DNA from: Bacillota bacterium
GTDB taxonomy: Bacteria > Bacillota > Clostridia > Acetivibrionales > DTU013
Length of the DNA: 64,000 nucleotides
NCBI GenBank assembly: GCA_023435745.1
Contig: JAEZMD010000010.1
Coordinates: forward strand, 1 to 64,000
Direction: 5' to 3'
The notes under the pieces were generated by a model, which saw nothing but the letters and a program-made list of their open reading frames with translations, had not been told where the DNA came from and made no database searches. The position numbers and the translations under genes were made by a program. Positions 53,512 to 62,958 of this stretch are shown piece by piece. Numbering within the stretch: the first letter of the stretch is position 1; each line of letters begins with the position of its first letter.

Positions 53512-53952
53512 ATGAATGTGATCCACTTTTATAGGCTTGCACATTTTTTTTATAAAAAAAAGATCCCGTTGCTGCCCCGGTTAATCTATTACATCCAGTT
53601 CCTGCTTTTTAACAGCATTGTGCCCTATACGGCAGAGATCGGAAAGGGTACATATTGCTCCTACGGCGGTATTGGGGTGGTTATTCATGCAAGGGCTGTG
53701 ATCGGTGACAGCTGTGTCCTCGGACAGGGCATCACAATCGGAGGCCGGTCTAAAATCGAGGACGTGCCTGTGATCGGCAACAAGGTATATGTCGCATCCG
53801 GAGCCAGAGTACTTGGCAATGTAAGAATCGGAGACAATGCCATCATTGGGGCGAACAGTGTTGTGATCAAGGATGTCCCGGAGGGAAGCGTCGCCGCCGG
53901 AGTGCCTGCAAAAATAATCAAAACGGGCGTCACACTGGAGGACTATCTATGA
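53512..53952 (+). CDS. Hexapeptide-repeat acetyltransferase (serine acetyltransferase type)
   Basis: 146 residues of left-handed beta-helix with CysE-like repeats: GVVIHARAVIGDSCVLGQGITIGG, VIGNKVYVASGARVLGNVRIGDNAIIGANSVV and DVPEGSVAAGVPAKII. In this setting it more likely acetylates a sugar of the polysaccharide than serine. ATG 53512 has GAGGTGA with good spacing; the longer frame to 53410 is not conserved. Its stop overlaps the flippase start by four bases. Confidence 0.85.
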   Translation: MNVIHFYRLAHFFYKKKIPLLPRLIYYIQFLLFNSIVPYTAEIGKGTYCSYGGIGVVIHARAVIGDSCVLGQGITIGGRSKIEDVPVIGNKVYVASGARVLGNVRIGDNAIIGANSVVIKDVPEGSVAAGVPAKIIKTGVTLEDYL

Positions 53953-55514
53953 AAATGAACCTTCTGAAGGCGGAGAGCACAAATAAAGCAATTGTTCTGT
54001 CAATGTCCCTGAGCATGTTTGCAAAGGTTTTCAACTTTGCGCAGTCCCTTGTTGCCTCTTATGCCTTCGGAACTCAGACCAGTACGGATATCCTTCTTTA
54101 CATGCTGTCCGTGGTAATTCTGCTCTCTACGCTTTTAAGTGCGGTAAACCAGCAGGTGATCGTCCCAAATGCCATAGATATCCGAACCAATAAATCGGAG
54201 GAGGATTCTAAAAAGTTCATCACATTTATCTATTTCGTATATCTTTCCATCGGCGCTGTGGTAACCACATTTCTCATGATCATGCCGGAGAGGATTCTGG
54301 GTTTGATCTCCAAATTCAGCATGGCTGACATCATTAGTAATCTGAGTATCCTGAAGTTTATTATCCCGACCTTTATTTTGATTATTGCTAATACATTCAT
54401 TCTGGACATTTTTACATCCTATCGGTATTTTACGCTTCCGATGTTTCTGGACATGCTGAAGAATATAATTATTATCGTGTTCGTTTTACTGTTCAAGGAG
54501 TCATTTTCTGTGACGAGCCTGGCAATGGGCGTATTGATAGGAAATATGGCGCAGTTTTTCCTGTTGAATTTCATGCTCTTTTTTATCCTCAAGTGTAAGC
54601 CTTCCTTCAGGCTATATCCTCTGAATCGTGAGATTAAGGGCAATATCGGGTATGTTATCGGGGGATTTATGACAACCTTTTTGAGTGGTTTTGTCGTCAT
54701 GTATCTGATGTCGGGCTTCAGCAGCGGAGTGTTTACGGCCATGGACTACGGACAGAAGATCAGTACCGTCTTCACTATGGTGATTGTCGGACAGATCGCT
54801 ACGGTAGTCGGGATGAATATTATCGAGCTGTACGCAAAAAAAGATTTGAAAAAGCTGAACGAAACCTTTGTCAGTTATCTTAAAATGGGCATCTTTCTGA
54901 TTGTTCCCTTCAGCTTTATCATTGCGTTGAATGCCGAGGGCATTATCTCGCTTTTGTTTGAAAGAGGGGAGTTCACGAGGGAATCAGTTGCGCCGACCAG
55001 CTTTTTTCTCCGCTTTTTCATTCTCTCCCTGCCGTATGGATTTGTGAACAGCTTTGTTGTAAGACTGATCATAGCCAAACAGATACAGCGGATTTCCTTC
55101 TGGTGGCAGACACTACAGAGTATTGCCGATATCCTTATACTGTGGCCGGTGATCCGGCTGTTCGGGTATAGAGGCTATCCGATCGGCGGGCTTGCAGCCG
55201 ACTATATCTATATTTTCCTGCTGCTGTATTTCCTTTTGAAGAGCCAGTTCGAATTTATAGACAGAAAGAAGATAATTGTTCATTTCTCGCTGAACATTTT
55301 ATTAAATTTTGTTATTGCCGCTGTATTTTACGCGCTGAATATCAAAGCCGGAGCTGATGGGAGCTTTCTGGAGAAGTTTTTCAATATCGCGTGGGTTGCG
55401 CTGGCATTCGTACTGGCGAATCTGTTGGCCGGATATGCGACCGGGATCAATCGGGGGATCATCGAAAAGGCTGTTAAATTTGTCCTTTCCAAAAGTAGAT
55501 TGCGAGCGGAATAA
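53949..55514 (+). CDS. MurJ/MVF-type lipid-linked oligosaccharide flippase
   Basis: A 521-residue protein with about 14 helices of the MOP superfamily. SLSMFAKVFNFAQSLVASYAFGTQTSTDILLY and the later LLFERGEFTRES are MurJ/MVF-like. A housekeeping MurJ flips lipid II; here, inside a polysaccharide operon without another Wzx, it probably flips the undecaprenyl-linked repeat unit. Translationally coupled to the acetyltransferase gene. Confidence 0.88.
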   Translation: MKMNLLKAESTNKAIVLSMSLSMFAKVFNFAQSLVASYAFGTQTSTDILLYMLSVVILLSTLLSAVNQQVIVPNAIDIRTNKSEEDSKKFITFIYFVYLSIGAVVTTFLMIMPERILGLISKFSMADIISNLSILKFIIPTFILIIANTFILDIFTSYRYFTLPMFLDMLKNIIIIVFVLLFKESFSVTSLAMGVLIGNMAQFFLLNFMLFFILKCKPSFRLYPLNREIKGNIGYVIGGFMTTFLSGFVVMYLMSGFSSGVFTAMDYGQKISTVFTMVIVGQIATVVGMNIIELYAKKDLKKLNETFVSYLKMGIFLIVPFSFIIALNAEGIISLLFERGEFTRESVAPTSFFLRFFILSLPYGFVNSFVVRLIIAKQIQRISFWWQTLQSIADILILWPVIRLFGYRGYPIGGLAADYIYIFLLLYFLLKSQFEFIDRKKIIVHFSLNILLNFVIAAVFYALNIKAGADGSFLEKFFNIAWVALAFVLANLLAGYATGINRGIIEKAVKFVLSKSRLRAE

Positions 55515-55587
55515 TGGTGGTAAATGTAAGAATTCAATCAAGAGCAATAGTGTAAAGTGGCCTATGAAAGGCAATGGTGGTTAGCAT

Positions 55588-56715
55588 ATGAAAAAAATCA
55601 AGGTAAGCTTTATATCATTTTTGGCCTATCCTCTGTTTAACGGGAAGGCAAATGTTGTTTTTGGCGGGGCTGAGATCGATGCGTTTAATCTGGCCGGAAT
55701 GCTTGCGCAGAGTAACCGGTATGACGTCACGTTTTATGTGGGGGATTTAGGTCAGGCGGTTGAGGAGCAGTACGGAAGAATAAGGGTGCGAAAGTTTAAA
55801 TATATGAATCTGGAAGTCTACACAAGCTTGCGAGCAAAGCTTTTAAGGCTCCGGAATATCATTGCGGAAGTAATGAGGATGGATGCTGATGTTTGTTTCA
55901 TCGAAGCCTATAATGAAATGTTGGGCTGGGTCAAACTGCTCAAGGGCGGGCGGAAGGGTACCAAAACTATTTTCAGGCTTGCGCATGATCTGGACACGGA
56001 TCTGAAGGATGCGAAGAGCAAGGGCTTTCTTTATCACCGGCTGTACAGATTTGGAATCAATAAAGCGGATGCCGTTGTCAGCCAGACGGATATACAAAAG
56101 GAGCTGCTGCACAGCAAGCTGGGAATTGACAGCAGGGTTATCAAAAATGGATTTTTCATCAATGAGGAAATTTCTTATGAGGATAAAAAGGCCATATTAT
56201 GGGTTGCGAGGGCACAAAGCTGGAAACGGCCCGGGTTGTTCCTTGAACTGGTAAAGCGCCTGCCGCAGGAGCAATTCATAATGATTATGCCGGGGGAAAA
56301 TGAGCTGCAGGCCAGTATCAGAGAAGAGGCCAAAAGCCTCCCGAACCTCCGGTTTATTGATTATGTGCCCTTCGCGCAAATACAGCCGTATTATGACGCT
56401 GCAAAGCTGTTTGTGAACACATCGGAGTACGAGGGCTTCCCGAACGCTTTTGTACAGGCCTGTCTTGGAAAGACGCCCATATTGTCCTTTAATGTCAACC
56501 CGGATAATTTTATCGGCGTCAATGAGCTGGGGTATTTCTGTCAGGATGATACGGAGCGGGCGATAGATTTCATTAAAGACTACACCCCGGGCAGTATGAG
56601 GACTCTGGGGGAGAACGCGCTGGGTTATGTAAAACAAAACCACGATATAGCCAGGATTGGCCTGATGTATGAGGAAATCATACAAAAGCTGACGTATGGA
56701 AGGGAGGAAGCATAA
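55588..56715 (+). CDS. GT4 glycosyltransferase
   Basis: 375 residues of GT-B fold. The N-terminal domain has FGGAEIDAFNLAGML; the C-terminal domain begins ILWVARAQSWKRPGLFLELVKRLP and has NTSEYEGFPNAFVQACLGKTPIL, the E-x7-E region of GT4 retaining enzymes. Donor and acceptor are unknown; it should act in cytosolic assembly of the lipid-linked repeat unit. ATG 55588; ends next to the polymerase start. Confidence 0.88.
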   Translation: MKKIKVSFISFLAYPLFNGKANVVFGGAEIDAFNLAGMLAQSNRYDVTFYVGDLGQAVEEQYGRIRVRKFKYMNLEVYTSLRAKLLRLRNIIAEVMRMDADVCFIEAYNEMLGWVKLLKGGRKGTKTIFRLAHDLDTDLKDAKSKGFLYHRLYRFGINKADAVVSQTDIQKELLHSKLGIDSRVIKNGFFINEEISYEDKKAILWVARAQSWKRPGLFLELVKRLPQEQFIMIMPGENELQASIREEAKSLPNLRFIDYVPFAQIQPYYDAAKLFVNTSEYEGFPNAFVQACLGKTPILSFNVNPDNFIGVNELGYFCQDDTERAIDFIKDYTPGSMRTLGENALGYVKQNHDIARIGLMYEEIIQKLTYGREEA

Positions 56716-58167
56716 ATGGAAGCTTCGGAGCAAGGAACTTTTTCCGGACAGACGCTCTTTTTAGCTCTGGTGGCAGCCGCCATCCTTTCTGCTGTTAACT
56801 TTGTGAATCCCGTGATATCCATCGGGCTCGCTCTGACCCTTGCGATGATCCTGTTTCTGGCTCAGAAGCCTGTCTACAGTATCGTTTTCCTGATCCTTGT
56901 CACTCCATTCTCGACAACAAGCATACTGGATACGACGATTGCCGGTATTCCCGGAATGAAGCCTGCCAATCTCCTTGCCATTGCTGCCGTTGGCTTTCTG
57001 ATGCTTGGGAAGAAGCCTGCGAAGCTTAACAGGGACGACAAAATTTTTATCTTCGGCGTGCTGATTCTTTTCACTGTGGCTGTTTTTCGCTCTGTTTCTT
57101 ATATCGGAGAGACATACAGTATGATCTGGAGTGATGAATACAGCATGATGAAGTATCTTCTTTCAAATCTGGTAAAGCCGTTGCTGATTTTCCTGCTATT
57201 TATCCTGATCAGTATCTTTGTTCGCAGCAGAGAGGATATAGAAAAAATTCTTATCGGTATGATGCTTTCCATCGTGCTGCTATCAATCGTCCTGCTGCTG
57301 GTCTATGCATTTTTCACACCGAACAAGCTAAATTTTGAAATGGTGCGCCATGGCTTTGCCGGAGTGCTGGGCATGCATAGCAATAATCTTGCGGATTTCT
57401 ATATCGCGGTATATCCCGTTTTATTAGCGTATGCTGTCAGCCGGAAAAGCTGGTTTTGGATGGCAGGGGTAATCTTATCCCTGATTGCAGTCGGCATTAT
57501 TTATTCCAGAAGCGCCTATTTGGTCATCGTTTTATGCACCTTTTCCTTTTTCCTGCTTTCCAACAGGGCAAGGCTGCTGCCCTGGGTCGGGGCAGCCGGT
57601 CTGGTCTCTTTGCTGCTTATCCCCCAGACGATTATTGAGCGGGCGCTGACTGGTCTTGCCAACAACGATGTGAGTGCAATTTCGGCGGGCAGAGTCGACC
57701 AGATATGGATTCCGCTGATCAGAGAGTTCGCAGCTGAGCCGCTGAAGCTTTTTATTGGCGCCGGCCGGTATGCAGTCATGGGCACGGTAGCCTTTAAAAA
57801 TGGGTTTATCCTCCAGGTGGGGCATGCCCACAGTATGTATCTGGATACAATGCTGGATGCCGGTCTGATAGGACTCGGATTTTTTCTGGTTAGTTTTTTT
57901 CACTTTATGAAAAAGTTTATCAGCACACATAAGCATATTAAGGATCAATTATTCCTGGATATTATGATCGGGATCGAGATTTCCATAGCAGCATTTCTGA
58001 TCAGAGGCGTGACTGACAGCTTTTTCTTCCCGGCGCTGACCAATGCTTTTTTGTGGATTAATCTTGGATTAGGGACCTCGATAGTATATCTATACCGATC
58101 GGAGAGGAGGGCGGATGAATATGAAGATAGCAGTTTTAATCAGCAATCTGCGATTCGGGGGAGCTGA
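56716..58167 (+). CDS. O-antigen ligase/Wzy-like membrane polymerase
   Basis: 483 residues with 11-12 helices and a large loop near residues 310-375 carrying the family pattern GRVDQIWIPLIREFAAEPLKLFIGAGRY ... GHAHSMYLDTMLDAGLIGL, where HxHSxYLD is the Wzy_C/O-antigen-ligase signature. It probably polymerises flipped repeat units outside the membrane. It follows the GT4 gene directly (ATG at 56716) and overlaps the next gene by 53 bases. Confidence 0.88.
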   Translation: MEASEQGTFSGQTLFLALVAAAILSAVNFVNPVISIGLALTLAMILFLAQKPVYSIVFLILVTPFSTTSILDTTIAGIPGMKPANLLAIAAVGFLMLGKKPAKLNRDDKIFIFGVLILFTVAVFRSVSYIGETYSMIWSDEYSMMKYLLSNLVKPLLIFLLFILISIFVRSREDIEKILIGMMLSIVLLSIVLLLVYAFFTPNKLNFEMVRHGFAGVLGMHSNNLADFYIAVYPVLLAYAVSRKSWFWMAGVILSLIAVGIIYSRSAYLVIVLCTFSFFLLSNRARLLPWVGAAGLVSLLLIPQTIIERALTGLANNDVSAISAGRVDQIWIPLIREFAAEPLKLFIGAGRYAVMGTVAFKNGFILQVGHAHSMYLDTMLDAGLIGLGFFLVSFFHFMKKFISTHKHIKDQLFLDIMIGIEISIAAFLIRGVTDSFFFPALTNAFLWINLGLGTSIVYLYRSERRADEYEDSSFNQQSAIRGS

Positions 58168-59221
58168 GGTTCAAACCGTTGAACTGGTCAACAATCTGTC
58201 TGCCAGAGGGGATAAGCTTCTTCTCATGAGCATGGACGCCGACCTCTCCATCAGGCAAAGGGTCGATCCGGGGGTCGAAATAGTTGTGCTTGGCAAAAAG
58301 CATTATGCAGACCCTAAGGTTTTAAAGAAACTGGTTGGTATGCTGCGGGAGTTTGAACCGCAAAGCTTTCTGATGATAAACTCTTATCCGGCCATGTATG
58401 GGTACCTTGCCAGCCTTTTTACAGGCCGAAGGTTTAGGATGATCAACATACAGCATACAACATTGCACAAGGGCTTTGTGGATGCATTTCAAAACCTGTA
58501 CTATATGAGAGCCATCAGGCGGATGGATAATGTCGTATTTGTCAGCATCAATCAAATGGAGCACTGGATAAGAAAGTACAGGATTGACCCCCAAAAAGCC
58601 GTGGTTATACACAACGGGATAGACATAAGCAGATTTGAAGGGTTCAGGGCGGATACCGGAACACTCCGGTCCGGATTTGGTTTCACTCCTGATGATATCG
58701 TAGTGGGTATCAATGCCAACCTGAGACCGGAAAAGAAGCATGAGGATCTGATCGAAGCACTGATGCTCCTTCGCTCCATGGGATACCCGGTTAAGCTGCT
58801 CTTTATCGGCGACGGTGTGCAGCGGGACTATCTGGAGAAGATAATCGAGGCAAAAGGCGCCGGAAGCCATGTGGTTATCACCGGATTCGTACAGGATATT
58901 CGTCCGGCACTATCGTGCGTAGACATTTCCGTTTTGGTTTCTACTGCTGTCGAAACGCTCTCCATTGCGATCATTGAGAGTATGGCGCTGGCAAAGCCGG
59001 TAGTCCTGTCAAATATCGGCGGGGCGGCGGAGCTTGCGCAGGACGGTCAGAATGGCTTTTTGTACGAAGCGGGCAATGTAGGCCAGCTTACAGAGGCGAT
59101 CCGGAAAATTATTGATGGAAAGCTCTTTGAGCCGCTGGGGCGGAAATCCTTTGAAAAAGCGAAGGAGCAGTTTGATACGGCCGGAATGGTCAACAAATAT
59201 GTTGATCTGCTTCGGAGGTGA
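58115..59221 (+). CDS. GT4 glycosyltransferase
   Basis: 368 residues; NLRFGGAEVQTVELVNNLSARG at the N-terminus and VGINANLRPEKKHEDLIEALMLLRS followed by STAVETLSIAIIESMALAKPVVLSNIGGAAELAQDGQNGFLYE, a classical GT4 C-terminal domain. The start overlaps the upstream polymerase gene in another frame; GGAGAGGAGGG precedes ATG 58115, supporting the overlap. ATG 58121 is an alternative. Confidence 0.9.
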   Translation: MNMKIAVLISNLRFGGAEVQTVELVNNLSARGDKLLLMSMDADLSIRQRVDPGVEIVVLGKKHYADPKVLKKLVGMLREFEPQSFLMINSYPAMYGYLASLFTGRRFRMINIQHTTLHKGFVDAFQNLYYMRAIRRMDNVVFVSINQMEHWIRKYRIDPQKAVVIHNGIDISRFEGFRADTGTLRSGFGFTPDDIVVGINANLRPEKKHEDLIEALMLLRSMGYPVKLLFIGDGVQRDYLEKIIEAKGAGSHVVITGFVQDIRPALSCVDISVLVSTAVETLSIAIIESMALAKPVVLSNIGGAAELAQDGQNGFLYEAGNVGQLTEAIRKIIDGKLFEPLGRKSFEKAKEQFDTAGMVNKYVDLLRR

Positions 59222-59226
59222 TGGAT

Positions 59227-60444
59227 ATGTTTTATTATACAAGATATAAGAACTTTTTGATCCGTAAAATCTTTGATCTGATCACACTTTTTTTCAAGCC
59301 TGAGAAAAAATCTCTTGGGAAGATGCTTTCATATTGTTCGAGGAATATTGACTTTTATCGGGGAATGGGCGATTCGCTTGATAATTACCCCTTTATTGAT
59401 AAAAAGGTGCTCAGGAACGATTTCGACCGTTTCGCCAACAAAAAAGCCCGGATCAAAAACATCGGGATTACCAGCGGAACCACCGGAACACCCGGAAAAT
59501 ATTACCGGGATATCCCTTCCATGGCGGCGGAGCAATACTTCCAGAATATGTATTTCAAATGGAACGGCACCTACAGGGTGATATTCAGGGGAGAGAAATT
59601 ATTTGGACCCGGACATCAGTCGGACAAAATCTACAGGACCATTCCGCTGATCAATGAGATGCTGGTTTCCTCTTACCATATCAATGATCGTACATTGAAG
59701 AACCTGGTGGAAAAGCTGAAGACCGTCAAAGGAAGAAAAAGCCTCTGGGCTTATCCGTCTTCAGCCTATGCACTGGCGGAGTATTGCCTTAAAAATAATG
59801 AGCGGTTGAAATTCGATGTGGTGGCGCTTTCCTCAGAGGTCCTGATGGATCGCAGCAGGGATGTCATTGAAAAAGCCTTCCAGTGCAGTGTAAAGGATTG
59901 GTACGGCCAGGCGGAAAGGGTCGCAGCGCTGGTCAGGTGCGAAGCCGGGCATTACCATGAGATGGAGGGGTATTCACATATGGAGTATCTGCCTGTTCAG
60001 GACAACACCTGTGAAATTGTTGGGACAACACTGCATAATAAAATCATGCCGTTGGTCAGATTCAATATGCATGATCTGGTCGAGACATCACAGGAGCCTT
60101 GTCCGTGCGGCGCCGGGGGACGAAATATCGTGAAGATCCACGGCAGGAGCACAGACTATATCGAATTGCCTGGCCGCAGGCTTGCCGAGGCGCCGCTGGC
60201 GGGTCTGTTCAAGGGAATGGAGAATATCGTGGAAGCCCAGGTGATTCAAAAAAAGGATAAACGAATCTTGATTAGGGTCGTACGGGATGAAAAATTTGAC
60301 GGTGAAAATGAAAAAGCGCTGATCGGCCATATTTCAAGCGTCATCCCCTTTGAGCTGTTTACGCTTGAATATGCGGAGAGGATCGAGAGGGATGCCAGGG
60401 GTAAATTCAGACATATCATCAATGAAGGGACCCTACAGCAGTAA
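59227..60444 (+). CDS. CapK/PaaK-like adenylate-forming enzyme (first of two)
   Basis: 405 residues related to phenylacetate-CoA ligase. The ATP loop is TSGTTGTPG (about residue 80), followed by WAYPSSAYALAEYCL, DWYGQAERVAALVRCE, and PCPCGAGGRNI with a cysteine pair near residue 300. CapK-like genes are frequent in Gram-positive and archaeal surface-polysaccharide loci; they may activate a carboxylic acid for attachment to the glycan, but this is not established. ATG 59227 follows CGGAGG; GTG 59218 and ATG 59221 are too close to it. Confidence 0.85.
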   Translation: MFYYTRYKNFLIRKIFDLITLFFKPEKKSLGKMLSYCSRNIDFYRGMGDSLDNYPFIDKKVLRNDFDRFANKKARIKNIGITSGTTGTPGKYYRDIPSMAAEQYFQNMYFKWNGTYRVIFRGEKLFGPGHQSDKIYRTIPLINEMLVSSYHINDRTLKNLVEKLKTVKGRKSLWAYPSSAYALAEYCLKNNERLKFDVVALSSEVLMDRSRDVIEKAFQCSVKDWYGQAERVAALVRCEAGHYHEMEGYSHMEYLPVQDNTCEIVGTTLHNKIMPLVRFNMHDLVETSQEPCPCGAGGRNIVKIHGRSTDYIELPGRRLAEAPLAGLFKGMENIVEAQVIQKKDKRILIRVVRDEKFDGENEKALIGHISSVIPFELFTLEYAERIERDARGKFRHIINEGTLQQ

Positions 60445-60473
60445 TCATTTCACCGGTAAACAGGAGGTGCGTT

Positions 60474-61796
60474 ATGGATAGCCAGGCAAGAGTATTGTTG
60501 TACTCTCTGTTAAGGCAGGGAGGCACTTTCAGAAAAATATTGAAGTCGCTCAACGAATCTGAGTACTATTCGGCAGAGCAGCTAGAGGCATTGCAAAACA
60601 GAAAGCTTTCCGCACTTGTCGGGCATTGCTATAAAAATGTGCCGTATTATACGGAGATGTTTGACAGATTGAAGCTCAGGCCAGAGGATATCAGGACGAA
60701 GGCGGATCTGGTCAAGCTGCCGTATTTGGATAAGCAAATCGTAAAGAAAAATTATAATCAGCTGATCGCGCGAAATAAAATGAGGATTTTCAGTAACACT
60801 GCCGAAACCAGCGGAACAACGGGAACTCCGTCAAAATTTCTCCGGGATTTTTATTCCGTCAATTTTGAAAACGCAGCGCTGTGGCGGTTCAGAGAGGCCG
60901 TGGGCGGAAACGGGACGCGCAGAGTGGTTCTGAGGGGGGATATCATTGTTCCGGTAGAGCAGGATGCGCCGCCTTTCTGGAAGGAGTATCCGCTGAATAA
61001 GGAGCTGTATTTATCCTCATATCATATAAACCCGGAGAATGCGGAGCACTATTATCGGAAGATGGTCGAATTCGGTACGGAGACGATTTACGCATTCCCA
61101 TCCTCAGTATACCTGCTGGCGAAATACTTTTCTGCGATCGGCAAAAAGCTTGAATTAAAAGCGGTGTTCACATCCTCCGAGAACATTTCGGACTGGCAGA
61201 GAAAAGTCGTTGAAGAAGTATTCATGTGCAAAATTTATGACTGGTATGGACAGGTGGAAAGAGTGTCGGGCATCGGACAATGCGAAAAGGGGACATATCA
61301 CATTATCGAGGATTACTCCATCACGGAAACGATAGATACGGGTCATGGCTGCGAGCTGGTAGGAACCAATCTGAATAACTATTTAATGCCGCTGCTTCGG
61401 TTCCGGACAGGCGACATGGTGATACTGGGGAAAAACAAATGTACCTGTGGCCGGAACTTCAGAGAAATTGCCAGGATTCAGGGAAGAAGCCTGGAATACA
61501 TACTGACGCCGGACGGTAAAAAGATCTCGCTGTTTTTAGTGACAGATACCATTGACTTTGACGACCATGTTAGCGAAGCACAGTTTATCCAGAAAGAAAA
61601 GGGTGAGATCATTGTAAACATCGTCAAAGGGGAGAAATACTCCGAGATAGACAGGCTCAAAATCATCAGGAATATCAAGGAGCATACCTCGCCAAATATG
61701 GTGGTCATATTGAACGAGACGCCAACCTTGACCAGAGGAGCGAACGGGAAGGTGGCAAATTCCACTTTACAGGTTACGGACGGTGTGAGCAAATAA
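60474..61796 (+). CDS. CapK/PaaK-like adenylate-forming enzyme (second of two)
   Basis: 440 residues, homologous to the preceding gene product over its whole length: TSGTTGTPS, YAFPSSVYLLAKYF, DWYGQVERVSGIGQCEKG and KCTCGRNFREIARIQGRS. It has about 30 more N-terminal residues. The two probably arose by duplication and may activate different acids or form a complex. AGGAGG precedes ATG 60474. Confidence 0.85.
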   Translation: MDSQARVLLYSLLRQGGTFRKILKSLNESEYYSAEQLEALQNRKLSALVGHCYKNVPYYTEMFDRLKLRPEDIRTKADLVKLPYLDKQIVKKNYNQLIARNKMRIFSNTAETSGTTGTPSKFLRDFYSVNFENAALWRFREAVGGNGTRRVVLRGDIIVPVEQDAPPFWKEYPLNKELYLSSYHINPENAEHYYRKMVEFGTETIYAFPSSVYLLAKYFSAIGKKLELKAVFTSSENISDWQRKVVEEVFMCKIYDWYGQVERVSGIGQCEKGTYHIIEDYSITETIDTGHGCELVGTNLNNYLMPLLRFRTGDMVILGKNKCTCGRNFREIARIQGRSLEYILTPDGKKISLFLVTDTIDFDDHVSEAQFIQKEKGEIIVNIVKGEKYSEIDRLKIIRNIKEHTSPNMVVILNETPTLTRGANGKVANSTLQVTDGVSK

Positions 61797-61816
61797 ACAG
61801 GCAGGGGGTGATATCA

Positions 61817-62884
61817 ATGACAGAGCATAAGCAGGGAAGTATAGTTTATATAATTGGACCGTCCTTCAGGACACAGGGAGGCATATCCTCTGTGCTGCTG
61901 ATTTATCATAATAATTTCAGGGACGCGCTGAATATGCGCTTTATCCCATCCTACTCAGGGAACTCAAGATCAGCGGATGTGGTCTTGTTTGCCGCAGCTT
62001 TTATTCGTGTATTATTTTTGTGCATTTTCAGAAAGCATGCAATTTTTCACATCCATTCTTCTACCTACGCCAGTTTCATCAGAAAATCAATGCTGTCAAG
62101 GTGCGCTCTGATATTTCGGAGAAAAGTCATTCTGCATATCCATGGCGCCGATTTTGACACGTTTCTCGATGATATCGGCAGAGGATGGAGAAAGCGTGTG
62201 ATAAAGATACTCAATAAGGTAGATCGTGTGGTAGTGCTGTCTGAAAGCTGGAAGGAGTTTTTTTTGGCGTATGTACCTGCGGAAAAGATAAGGGTTATTG
62301 TGAATCCGTCCGCAACATATGATCCGGGCTACATAGAACGGAGCAATACAGTGGTAAAGGTTCTGTTCGTCGGAAGAATCGGCCGGCGCAAGGGCGCGTA
62401 TGACCTGATTGAAGCGGTCGGGAGGATCCGTTCCCTCAGTTTTGCTCTGGATCTTGTTGGGGACGGAGAAGGTGATGCAATAAGGGAAATCGTCCGGGCT
62501 GATGGGCTGGAGAAAATCATACATGTATATGATTGGGTATCCCACAATGATATCGGCGGATTCTACTCCAAGGCTGATATCCTGGTGCTGCCCTCCTATT
62601 CAGAGGGTCTGCCGATGTCGGTTCTGGAAGGGATCGGGAAGGGCCTGCCTGTCATTTCGACAAATGTAGGAGGCATTCCTGAAGCGGTCATCGACGGACA
62701 TAACGGCTTTATCATATCGCCCGGAGATGTGGATGCGCTGGCGAAAAAAATGAGCATTCTCATCCGGGATGCCGCGCTGCGGGAAGAAATGGGGAGAAAG
62801 AGCCTTGAAATCGCAGGTGGGAAATTTTCAACCGAGGCGAACTATGTTTTGCTCAAAAAGTTGTACGAAGGGCTGGAAGGTTGA
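61817..62884 (+). CDS. GT4 glycosyltransferase (first of a related pair)
   Basis: 355 residues; N-terminal IIGPSFRTQGGISSVLLIYHNNF and C-terminal VLFVGRIGRRKGAYDLIEAV, YSKADILVLPSYSEGLPMSVLEGIGKGLPVISTNVGGIPEAVIDG. Typical retaining GT4 with the E-x7-E pair in SEGLPMSVLEG. The next gene is clearly its relative. ATG 61817 follows CAGGGGG by eight bases; GTG 61808 overlaps that site. Confidence 0.9.
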   Translation: MTEHKQGSIVYIIGPSFRTQGGISSVLLIYHNNFRDALNMRFIPSYSGNSRSADVVLFAAAFIRVLFLCIFRKHAIFHIHSSTYASFIRKSMLSRCALIFRRKVILHIHGADFDTFLDDIGRGWRKRVIKILNKVDRVVVLSESWKEFFLAYVPAEKIRVIVNPSATYDPGYIERSNTVVKVLFVGRIGRRKGAYDLIEAVGRIRSLSFALDLVGDGEGDAIREIVRADGLEKIIHVYDWVSHNDIGGFYSKADILVLPSYSEGLPMSVLEGIGKGLPVISTNVGGIPEAVIDGHNGFIISPGDVDALAKKMSILIRDAALREEMGRKSLEIAGGKFSTEANYVLLKKLYEGLEG

Positions 62885-62958
62885 AAATGCTTGATTCGGA
62901 AGGAGTTTGGAGCAGGAAATTGATTTGGATGGAGCTTCGAGCATGAGGAGGAGTGTTT

